Assembly: GCA_036346395.1 (NCBI GenBank) | Contig: CM070609.1 | Span: 30,509,223 to 30,573,222, forward strand | Source: Hsuehochloa calcarea | Lineage: Eukaryota > Streptophyta > Magnoliopsida > Poales > Poaceae | Length of the DNA stretch: 64,000 nt | Reading direction: 5' to 3' | Part shown: positions 55,113-64,000 of the stretch, one piece after another | How the letters are laid out: each line of letters begins with the position of its first letter | How positions within the stretch are numbered: the first letter of the stretch is position 1 | Position numbers and translations under genes: made by a program | The notes under the pieces: model-generated | Seen by the model: only the letters and a program-made list of their open reading frames with translations | What the model was told of the DNA's origin: nothing | Database searches by the model: none

Positions 55113-58100
55113 ATGGCGATGTCGGTCAGAATCACGCCGATCCTATTCTTAGCATTCAGCTTTGCAGTTGCTCAAAATGCCGCAGAAAGTAGAGCAGAAA
55201 AATTCCATGTAGGTTTGATACTTGATTTGGGGACGGCGGTGGGCAAGGTAGCACGTACCGGCATTTCATTGGCCATCGAAGATTTCTATGCTGCCCATCC
55301 AAACTACACCACACGGCTCGTCCTTCACGTCAGGGATTCCATGAGTGACGATGTCCAAGCTGCATCTGCAGGTATATGTTTCGTGCTCAGCTATGGATTT
55401 GACATCTATGTACGAGTTTGCTTGATTCTGTAAGGTTTGCACACTCAGTAAATTGTGAGTTTGGCCTTTGGAACAGAACACGAGACAGTTAGACATAATC
55501 TATAAAGCTATTGCACTCCATTTCCTCTGCTGCATAGTATATGTATGTAAGCAGTAACAGTGGGAGCAACAATTGTAATTTGAACTTTGAACTACATCAT
55601 TGCCGAAAGTACAGCATGTAGCTAACTGCAGGAATCTGTTGTGGTTCTGATGTGGAAAACAAGCAATATTGACGCATTAGATGAAGCATGTAGTTTTCCT
55701 GAACTAGTACAATTACGAGGCATTGCAATTATGTGCTGAAAATTACTTAACTCAATGGCAAACTTGATAGGTTTATATCTAGTGGCTACTGATTTCTAAG
55801 ATGCCATGGGCCAATTTCCCTACTTTTCCTTTACAAAAGAAGGCTATGCGTGTCGTCTAAGGTTCAAACTGAAATGAATTCTACAGTAGTTATGTGTTGA
55901 TAATGATATATTGCCAGTGTTGTAGGCATGCCAATGAAATCTTACAGAAACAACTTTTTTTAACATGCAGTTTGAACTTTAAAGAGATCCCTGAGACACA
56001 GACTTAAAGGAGACAACAAAGATATAACTAATAACAGCTTCCAAGAAAAACAAAATCAATACAGAAATGCAGAAGCTCCACATTTTGAACTTGAATACAC
56101 CCCCATAAATCACATGCTTTTTAAATTTGTCCCTCATATATCATTTTCGTTTATACCCCCCATAAGTTAAGTTAGATTACAAATACCCCCTAGGTCGCAT
56201 GTTCACACTATTTTCTCGTGGTTTTAATTATCTTTGGCACTCGTTTCAATTATTTTAGTATTTATTTATGTGATTTCAATACTTGTTTCAACGATTTGAG
56301 TGATTTTGGTATTTTCAATACACGATTTCAGCATTGAAACGTTAATAATGAAATAGTATTTTACAAGTACCGAAATCACCCAAATAAATAAGTACTAAAA
56401 TAATTAAAACAAGTATTGACACAACTAAGCAATTGCCAAAGATAATGAAAACTACGAGAAATAATACTAGCATACGGTGTCATGTGTGGTAGTTTAGGAG
56501 AAGGTATAGCCGGCCCTAGCGGTAGTTTAGGAATCCTCAAATTAGAAAGTTGCAATTAGACAAGTTTACTATAGAAAAGTTTTATTAGGGAAGTTTGCAT
56601 TAGGAGGGATAATACCTTCCAAGTTAGTCTTTATTGCATTAGGAAGGATAATACCTTCCAAATTAATTTGTATCCCTTTATATACGCAGCATATGCATCA
56701 ATGAAAATCAGCAAAAGGATTGGGAGTTACCCAATCCCCTTGCGTCATACCCTGTCCACGCACGATTCATCGTTACTATTCATTGTTCACTGTTAATCAT
56801 GACTGTTCATCGCAATTGTTCACCACGTCGTCCACCACGGCGTCCTGGCGCAATCCTCATCCTCCTGAGTTGATTCTTTCCTTCTGCCTCCGCTCCCAGT
56901 GCTCATCAGCTGACAAACGGCACGAGGGTATTTGTACCACAACTTAACTTATGGGTGGTAAAGTAAACAATAATTAGATATGGGGGTAAATTGAAAAGGT
57001 AAGTGAGTTACGGGAGTGTTTATGGATTTTCTGTATTTAAAATGAACTACTGAACATAACAAAATACATTATATTAGGTCAGAATCTCTGAATAAAGTTA
57101 ATTAGAACTGTTCACTTCCTTGCTATAAATTACAGCTAAGCTCTGTAATTTCATTTGCACAATTGCTTGTAGTTCTTCTCTGTCACAAATATGTCTGGTA
57201 GCATGAAATGCTATTTCAAGAGAGTGAAGGTAGAGTCGTAAACATGCAAACTTTTAGATTCTTTCCACGTAGATCATATAAAATATTTGCTCTCATGAAG
57301 AAGCTAAAGTTTGTCCCCATATGCAATTCTGCAGCTATTGACCTGCTAGAGAACTACAATGTCCAAGCTATCGTTGGCCCGCAGAAATCTTCTCAAGCTG
57401 TGTTTGTATCAGCTCTTGGAAATAAGTGTCAAGTCCCAATTATCTCATTTACAGCAACCAGCCCCTCTCTGTCCTCTAGCAGTCTCCCATATTTTGTTCG
57501 TGCAACACTGAATGACTCCGCACAAGTGAATAGCATTGCCTCCATAATAAAGGCCTACGGATGGAGGGAGGTGGTGCCTATCTATGTAGACAACGATTAT
57601 GGTAGATATATGATACCACACCTTGTCGATGCCCTCCAAGGGATAGATGCCCATGTTCCTTATCGGAGTGTGATAGATCAATCAGCAACGAGTGAACATA
57701 TTGCCCTAGAACTCTACAAGCTGATGACAATGCAAACAAGGGTTTTTGTTGTGCATATGTCCCCCGAGTTGGGCTCCCTCCTCTTCACAAAGGCAAAAGA
57801 GATCGGGATGATGAGCAAAGGATTTGTATGGATCATAACAGATGGAGTAACCAATCTCATCGAATCACTAAATCCTTCAGTTCTGGAAGCAATGAATGGT
57901 GCCTTGGGGGTTGAGGTTTATGTTCCTAAATCAACAGAGCTTGACAACTTCACCAAGAGATGGAATATGAGATTCCGAATTGATTATCCAAATGATCCAC
58001 CAATGAAACTAAGCATCTTTGGACTGTGGGCTTATGACACGATCTGGGCGGTAGCACAAGCAGCAGAAAAGGCCAAAGTTACCAAAGCAATATTTCAAGG

Positions 58101-58668
58101 ACCACCTGCAATGAAAAACTTGACAAGCTTGGAAACCTTAGAAACTTCAACAAATGGTCCAGCACTTCTAAAGGCAACATTGCAAAACAAATTTAGAGGT
58201 TTAAGTGGTCACTTTGACCTTTCAGATGGGCAGCTGCGAGTTTCTGCATTTCAAATAATAAATGTAGTTGGGAAAGGACAGAGAGAAATTGGGTTTTGGA
58301 CCGCGCAAAATGGAATTTCAAAGAATTTAGATCAGAAGAGATCAAATACAACATATGGGAACACCCAACCTGATCTGAATATCGTGATTTGGCCGGGAGA
58401 GTCTACAAAGCCACCAAGGGGCTGGGAACTTCCAGTAAGAGGGAAGAAGCTTCAAGTTGGTGTTGTCAAAGGCGATTTTCCAGAATACATAGATGCTTAT
58501 GAAGATCCCATCACAGGTGTGACTAAAGCAAGGGGCCTTGCAATTGATGTATTTGAAGAGGCAGTAAAGAGACTTCCTTATGCACTCCCTTATGAATACA
58601 TAATGTTTAACACCACAGAGATTGTCAGTTCGAGCTACGATGCTTTTGTCTACCAAGTTTATCTTAAG
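55113..58668 (+). CDS. GLR-D: glutamate receptor-like channel, exons 1-2 (partial)
   Basis: Exon 1 is 55113-55371, starting ATG with a signal peptide (MAMSVRITPILFLAFSFAVA). Exon 2 is 57335-58668. The donor GTATATG and acceptor TTCTGCAG give the same phase as GLR-B. Together they encode 531 codons: the amino-terminal domain (VQAIVGPQKSSQAVF, YGWREVVPIYVDNDYG, FVWIITDGVTNL) and the start of the S1 lobe (GKKLQVGVVKG, RLPYALPYEYI). Exon 2 ends TATCTTAAG before GTAAGA, as in GLR-B. Exons 3-5 with the pore are not in the window because a copia element starts 273 bp into intron 2. Coding so far is undamaged, so the gene could work if the enlarged intron is spliced. A large insertion also sits just upstream of its promoter. 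Confidence 0.85.
55372..57334 (+). other. GLR-D intron 1
   Basis: 1963 bp, holding the foldback element at 56095-57025. The remainder is AT-rich with no gene. Short open frames at 55266-55496 (minus) and 56720-56947 are not recognisable proteins. Confidence 0.6.
56095..57025. mobile_element. foldback element with an insertion in its loop
   Basis: The left arm (about 56095-56200, with ACACCCCCATAAAT, TACCCCCCATAAGTTAAGTT and ACAAATACCCCCT) pairs with the right arm (about 56925-57025, with GAGGGTATTTGT, AACTTAACTTATGGGTGGTA and GGGAGTGTTTATGG). The middle at about 56490-56920 is different. It has GGATAATACCTTCCAA twice, a TATATACGC box, and repeated TTCATCGT/TTCATTGTTCA. It looks like a short LTR or other insertion. 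No clean target duplication was found for either. Confidence 0.55.
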
Positions 58669-58941
58669 GTAAGAAATAACTTGTGTTAGGCCTCCATGTT
58701 GAAAATATAATATGCTTATGCTTTTCAAGCTCTGGCATTTACTATTTCTTGTTAGCTTTTGTGAAATGACATCAAAACCCTACTAAACCCTACTAGAAGA
58801 CAAGCCATGCTTACTCTACACTCAAGTTTTCTAGTAGCCATTCCAATTGGAAGATGGAATTCTGGATGGTACCATATAGACATTCTGGTATTTTATTCTG
58901 TACAACTGCCGTTAACATGCTCTAATTGTGCATGTATACCC
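58669..58941 (+). other. start of GLR-D intron 2
   Basis: 273 bp of intron sequence after the GTAAGA donor, ending at the TACCC that precedes the copia LTR. No other feature is seen. Confidence 0.7.
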
Positions 58942-59406
58942 TGTTGGATTGATCTCGGCCAACTGCCGAGACCGAGTCTCACGGGGCTGTAAGCCCACGC
59001 GCCCTGATCGGGGGCGACCCCAACTCCATTTGGTTTCGGTCCCGGCCACCTAGCGCTATACAAAAAGAACGAACCCGGCAAAACCTACGGCTACGTGCTC
59101 TAGGCTATCCAAGTTCGAACAAAACCGATTTAAGACGGGTGCTAAAGGTGGACGAAGACCAAGCCGACGGCCATTGGATCTTTGCCGTCACTTCGACCTC
59201 ACGCGACTCAGACCGACGGCCACTGGATCTTTGCCGCGTCTTTGACTCCGCGACTCAGGCCGATCCACGGCGCTCAGATCTACGCCGACACCGACCTTAG
59301 CATCAACCACGATGGCATCCTCATCTAACGGTATGTAATGATTCCGCACTCATGTTCTACGGTGTTCATCTTTGATCTAGGGTTCATGTTAGTAGTTATG
59401 CAAACA
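58942..59406 (+). repeat. copia 5' LTR
   Basis: 465 bp with TG...CA ends. It contains a duplicated GACCGACGGCCACTGGATCTTTGCCG-like segment at about 59163-59190 and 59212-59240. Confidence 0.8.
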
Positions 59407-59407
59407 T

Positions 59408-59420
59408 TGGTATCAGAGCC
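59408..59420 (+). other. copia primer-binding site
   Basis: TGGTATCAGAGCC, complementary to initiator-methionine tRNA, one base after the LTR end. Confidence 0.9.
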
Positions 59421-60620
59421 TTAGCCTAGATTGTTTTGAACCCGATCTATCTTTAGCGGCTCGGTTTTAGCATTTAGAAGGAGGGGATTCAAATCCTCAG
59501 TCAAAAACCCTAACGAAATCTAAAGCCCCGACCCTCAAAAACTCAGATCCGGAATAGCGGTGGAATACTTACTTTTTTGAGGATCGGGAGCTTGCTCGGT
59601 CTTGGCGCCACGCAGCTCCACTCGGCAATTGGCGCGCGACCTCGATCGCCGCTGCCGGCGAGGAGGGCTGCGGCGCGCTTTCTTCATGTCGCCGCGCCGC
59701 TCCTCCCATGAGCCGCAGCTGCTGCTCTCCGCCCGCTCGCTCCAGACGCGAAAGCTTCCGCCGATGCGCCGACGCCATCGAGCGTTTTTCGGAGGGGAAC
59801 GGGGAAAATGAAATTAGGGTTAGGGTTCGCCGAATCGCCGGTTTATATATCGCGCGGAATTCGCTCCCAGCCGTTCGATTTCATCTGACGGCCTACATCT
59901 GAGCGGATTCAGCGAAGCAGTTTGGGGCGGTTGTTCTCGACCGTCCGATCAAATCCGACGGCTCGCGTCCGATCGTAGCCAACGCAGTGACGACGCGCAG
60001 CCGCTCATTTTTGATCGGACGGCCACCGAACGCCGAAACATTTTTATGGGCCGTCGCGTGCGTGAGTCGCCGAAATGCGTGGGCGAACGCAGTAGAGCAC
60101 GGAATAATGAAGTGGGCCGAGCCCAAGATGAACAGTGACTTTTTTTCATTTTACTAAAGGATTTTCTGATTAAGTTTTATTAGTTTTTCTTTTCATTTAA
60201 TTTAATTTGAGCACTGTTTTATTATTATTATTATTAATGATAATTGCTCAAATTTCAGTATGTATTTGTGATTCAAATTTTATTATTATTTATTTTGTGT
60301 ACTGTTTTGATTAATGATAATTGCTCATGTTTCGGTATAATTTCGGTCTCCTGATTAAAATTGAACCAACGAGATATTTTAATTAGAGAATATTATGATT
60401 TATTTTGGCATTATGTATACACATGATTACATACTGACCAACGTTGTTTGTAGTCATGTGTCGCCACATTAATTGTTATAGTTCTTTTTATTTCTGCCCA
60501 ACGGTGATATAAACTAGAACTGTAATCTTTGCATGTTATTAATCAGACCAACGTAGGGTTAATTGCATGCAATACTTTTATGTCATTTCTAATTTTTTCC
60601 CTATATTTTAATGTTCAGCC
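59421..60620 (+). other. copia leader region
   Basis: 1.2 kb between the primer-binding site and gag. The 59560-60120 part is GC-rich with arginine-rich chance frames on both strands. The 60130-60600 part is AT-rich with (TTA)n tracts. I see no supported gene. Confidence 0.5.
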
Positions 60621-61247
60621 ATGAATGCTTCAAATGTTGCCGCTACAATTGACAACATTGAGCAGCTTACGGGGAGCAACTTCCCCGCTTGGAAAGAAAG
60701 AGTTTCAGTTGTCCTTGGAGTATTAGACCTTGATTATGCATTAAGAGTGCCTACTCCCATTTCTCCCACCATTGGTGAGGACGATTACGATGAGAAAAAG
60801 AAAATATATGATAATAATGCTTTGAAAAATGGGAGCGGTCTAACCGTCTATCACTAATGATTATGAAGACTTCCATCTCAGTCGGAATCAGGGGAGCAAT
60901 CCCAGATTCTGAAAATGCTAAGGAGTATCTGGCTTCAGTAGAGGAGAAATTCAAAGGCTCCACTAAGGTTTATGCCAGTACATTAATCCAGAGGCTTCTA
61001 TCCACTAAGTATGACGGGTCCAAGATGTCGAGAGCACATCATGATGATGACCGATATGGTTTGGAAAACTCAAGGGCATGGACATGGAAATATCGATGGT
61101 TTCTAGTCCACTTCATAATGACTTCTCTTCCTTCCGAATACTTGCTTTTAAGATAAACTATAATACTCGAGAAAGATAAATGGAGCATGAGCGATCTTAT
61201 CGCCATGTGTGTCCGGAGGAAGAAAGGATTAGGGCGAAAAGAAAGAT
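60621..61247 (+). pseudogene. copia gag, frameshifted
   Basis: ATG at 60621 starts MNASNVAATIDNIEQLTGSN, then FPAWKERVSVVLGVLDLDYAL, a copia gag (UBN2-like) start. The frame closes at about 60855. Homology goes on in another frame from 60857 (GAIPDSENAKEYLASVEEKF then STLIQRLLSTKYDG) and again near 61090-61160 (FLVHFIMTSLPSEY). At least two frameshifts are present. Confidence 0.75.
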
Positions 61248-62393
61248 TTGGTGAATCAAGTTGGCGGTCCTAGCAAAAGGAAGTTCTCAGGGGACTTCAA
61301 ATCCAAGAAAAGGCTGCACTACTCTCCCAATTCAGATAAATCAGGGCCTAAGGTGCAAACTACACCTAAGCCCAATGTTGCTTCTGCTAAAGCACCAAGT
61401 GGGAATGCATGTCACTTCTGCAAGGAGCCAGGACATTTCCAGAAGGATTGTGTTGGTTTCCTAAAGTGGCTTGCCAAGAAGGGTAATGATTCTATAACTT
61501 TTGTTGATGAAACCCTTTATACTAATTTTTCCCTTAAATCTTGGTGGATTGACTCAGGTGCAACTGTGCACGTTACCAACTCTTTACAGGGATTCCATAC
61601 CGTGAGAACACTAAGAAAGGGGGAGCGAAGTCTTAGAGTCGCGGATGGAAAAGAAGCCGAAGTGGAATCAGTTGGTTCTGTTTCCTTAGTCTTAGATAGC
61701 GGCTTCACACTTCGTCTTAATAATGTAGTTTTTGTTCCTTCCATTAGGAGGAATTTAATTTCAGTATCTTTATTGGACGATGATGGATTCAAATGTAATT
61801 TTGGTAACAATAAGTGTGTTATCACATTTCATTCAAATAATGTTGGTCTTGCTGTTAGACAAGACAAGCTTTATATGCTTTCCCTTAATGAATCACCGTT
61901 TTCTTTGAATGTGAGTGATACTATGCGTAAAAAGTATAATGAGACTTCTTCGAAACTGTGGCACTGTCGTTTAGGCCACATTTCGAAGGGGAGAATGGAG
62001 CGTCTCATTAAGGAAGAGATTCTCCAACCATTAGATTTCTCTGACTCAGACCACTGCATTGATTGCATTAAAGGAAAATACGTAAAGAAAATAAAGAAGG
62101 GAGCAACTCGCAGCTCAGGACTATTAGAGTTAATTCATACTGATATTTGTGGTCCTTTTCCTGTGACATCAGTGGATGGTTTTGATTCTTTCATTACATT
62201 CACTGATGATTTCTCCCGTTATGGTTATATTTTTCCCATTAAGGACCGATCCGAGTCACTTGATAAATTTAAGATATTTAAGGCTGAAGTTGAAAATCAG
62301 CACAACCTAAGAATCAAAGTGGTAAGATCGGACCGTGGGGGAGAATATTATGGGAGACATGCCCTTATGGCCAAATTCACGCCCTTTCGCTAA
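61248..62393 (+). pseudogene. copia gag end, protease and integrase (open, then frameshifted)
   Basis: A 381-codon open stretch. It holds the zinc knuckle CHFCKEPGHFQKDC (about 61410), the protease motif WWIDSGATVHVTNS (about 61542) and the integrase zinc-binding region WHCRLGHISKGRM with CIDC (about 61960-62070). The integrase core follows, with its first aspartate in HTDICGPFP (about 62137) and second in RSDRGGEYYG (about 62328). The frame breaks after 62360. Integrase sequence resumes in other frames up to about 62640 (ENGIVAQYST, then GEPRQNG). Confidence 0.8.
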
Positions 62394-62811
62394 GTTCCTT
62401 CAGAAAATGGCATTGTTGCCCAATATTCTACACGGGTGAACCTCGGCAAAATGGGGTAGTGAGAGACGAACCGTACACTTATGGATATGGTGCGGAGCAT
62501 GCTTAGCTACTCTAGTTTATCACTGGTTTATGGATGGAGGCACTAAAGACAATGACACATATTCTTAATAGGGTTCCCAAAGAAATCGATTACCTAAGAC
62601 ACCTTATGAATTATGGACTGGAGAAAACCGAGTTTGAAATATTTAAGAGTATGGGGTTGTTGTCTTTGAAGCTAAGATATTTAATCCACATATTGGAAAA
62701 TTAGACCCTAAGACGATAAGTTGCCATTTTATAGGATACCTGAAAGATCTAAAGGGTATCGATTTTATTGTCCCGATAGAACAACTAAGTTTGTAGAAAC
62801 AAGACATCTTT

Positions 62812-64000
62812 GTGTTCTTAGAAAATAATGAGGACACGGAGCCTAGGAAAATTGATCTTGAAGAGAAGCGGGTTTACGTTCCTTCACCGCTTATCCCAGA
62901 TTTTTATTCACTGCACTTGGTGGTTGCACCTCGAGCACCAAATCTCGTTGATGCACCCACCGTTGGGGTCTCTGAAATTCCTAATGACATACCTAATGAT
63001 GAGCCTCGGCGGTCTCCTGCGCCTCGTGACCTCCCCGCAATAGTTCTTGAACCTATTAGAAGATCACAATGGGAGAGAAGATCGCCATCCCAAATGATTA
63101 TGTTGTTTACATGAATGAGGATATTAATGATATAGGGAAGGTAGATGATCCCACCTCTTATAAGGAAGCAATAATGAGTGAATATTCTCCTAAATGGTTT
63201 GAAGCCATGAAGGATGAACTAAAGTCTATGAGCACTAATGATGTATGGGACTTAGTAGAAATTCTGACTGAGTCAAAGCGATGAGGGTAAATGGGTCTAC
63301 AAAACTAAGCATGACTCTAAGGGAAACATCGAAGGTTCAAAGCAAGACTCGTAGCAAAAGGCTTCTCACAAAGAGAGGGGATTGATTATAATGACACTTT
63401 TCTCTGTCTCAACTAAGGATTCGTTCGAGAATCGTTATGGCGCTTGTAGCTCATTATGATTTAGAGCTACATCGGATGGATGTTAAGACGGCATTCCTTA
63501 ATGGCGATTTGCAAGAAAATGTTTACATGACTCAACCTAAGGTTTTGTCGTGGAAGGCAAGGAGCACATGGGATGTCGGCTTAAGAAATCTATTTATGGC
63601 TTAAAACAAGCATCGAGGCGTGGTACCTCAAATTTGATAAAGTTATAAGGAATTTTGGATTTAAGGAAAATGAAGTTGATAATCGCATATATGTTAAGTT
63701 CAAGGGAGTAAATTCACCATCTTAGTGCTTTATGTGGATGATATCTTATTGGCTAGCAATGATAAGGATATCTTGTTTGAGACCAAAAGATTTCTCTCAT
63801 CCAATTTTGATATGAAGGATCTCGGTGATGCCTCTTACGTTCTTGGCATTGAAATTCACCGGGACAGGTCCAAAGGAGTATTAAGTTTATCTCAAAAAGC
63901 ATACGTTGACAGAGTACTAAAGAGATACAATATGCATAAATGCTCTGGCTCACCTGCTCCTATTGTTAAGGGCGATAAGTTTGGGACATTTCAATGTCCA
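62812..64000 (+). pseudogene. copia reverse transcriptase, frameshifted, cut by the window end
   Basis: 63149-63282 reads YKEAIMSEYSPKWFEAMKDE then VWDLVE. After a frameshift near 63280 the order continues KWVYKTKHDSKGN, GFSQREGIDY, LHRMDVKTAFLNGDLQENVY (about 63470) and SIYGLKQAS. The catalytic motif LYVDDILLAS follows near 63727, then LGIEIHRDRSKGVLSLSQKAY near 63840. Several one-base shifts separate these blocks. RNase H and the 3' LTR are outside the window. Confidence 0.8.

Larger units (their letters stand above)
58942..64000 (+). mobile_element. Ty1/copia retrotransposon in GLR-D intron 2 (runs off the window)
   Basis: The 5' LTR is 58942-59406 (TGTTGGATTGATC...TGCAAACA). It is followed by T and the primer-binding site TGGTATCAGAGCC (59408). 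The base block before the LTR is TACCC, the expected target duplication; its partner lies outside the window. Gag, protease, integrase and reverse transcriptase sequences follow in the normal copia order, with several frameshifts. It is in the same orientation as GLR-D. Confidence 0.9.

Noticed and set aside
59560..60120. Arginine-rich frames in the copia leader as a captured gene
   Set aside because: They are short, occur on both strands and have no exon structure or known motif.

Overview
The window looks like nuclear DNA of a grass (Poaceae), probably rice or a close relative. The evidence is: intron-containing plant genes with GT/AG junctions; a tandem family of plant glutamate receptor-like (GLR) genes; a very GC-rich gene (GLR-A) beside AT-rich paralogues, as is common in grasses; and dense nested transposable elements of grass type (CACTA, Mutator-like, hAT, Stowaway, Ty1/copia, Ty3/gypsy). 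No bacterial or organellar features, CRISPR arrays, rRNA or tRNA genes were seen. The species is an inference.

There are four host loci. (1) GLR-A, minus strand, 2122-3811: exons 1 and 2 only; the pore exons are not within the remaining 2.1 kb of the window. (2) GLR-B, plus strand, 11570-29695: five exons join in frame to a complete 927-residue receptor, with a 13.4 kb first intron. (3) A relic GLR last exon at 40106-40640, carrying a stop; it shows that another GLR copy once stood here. (4) GLR-D, plus strand, exon 1 at 55113 and exon 2 at 57335-58668; a copia element begins 273 bp into intron 2 and runs off the window. Between the relic and GLR-D lies an apparently intact minus-strand gene for a TrmO/TsaA-type tRNA N6-methyltransferase (41969-48644). 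A broken copy of its first exons lies just upstream at 49402-49640.

The rest is mostly mobile DNA. From left to right: a gypsy-type LTR with primer-binding site (5735-6311); a Mutator-like region with arrays of palindromic GTCACGCCA/TGGCGTGAC motifs and a decayed GRF-type zinc-finger gene (about 8025-10860); inside GLR-B intron 1, a second, broken exon 1 (13630-24719) split by a 373-bp Mutator-type MITE and a 10.4 kb CACTA element, the latter itself split by a GC-rich copia element with a perfect TTCTG target duplication; a Stowaway MITE in GLR-B intron 2; two related hAT elements (30216-33386 and 33704-37545), the first carrying two small hAT MITEs; a 3.7 kb Mutator-like foldback element in the methyltransferase gene, holding an inner 1.3 kb hairpin and a TRIM-like mini-retrotransposon; a truncated element with a 4.1 kb LTR (49904-54869), flanked by a 176-178 bp duplication of the GLR-D promoter-proximal region; and the copia element at 58942-64000.

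GLR proteins are ligand-gated cation channels of plant membranes. The main biological theme is a tandem GLR array remodelled by transposons: duplicated exon 1, lost exons, and promoter and intron insertions. I did not find a convincing new biological system. The strongest second-look items are the duplicated and transposon-split exon 1 of GLR-B, the promoter duplication around the truncated LTR element, and the nested inverted repeats in the methyltransferase intron.
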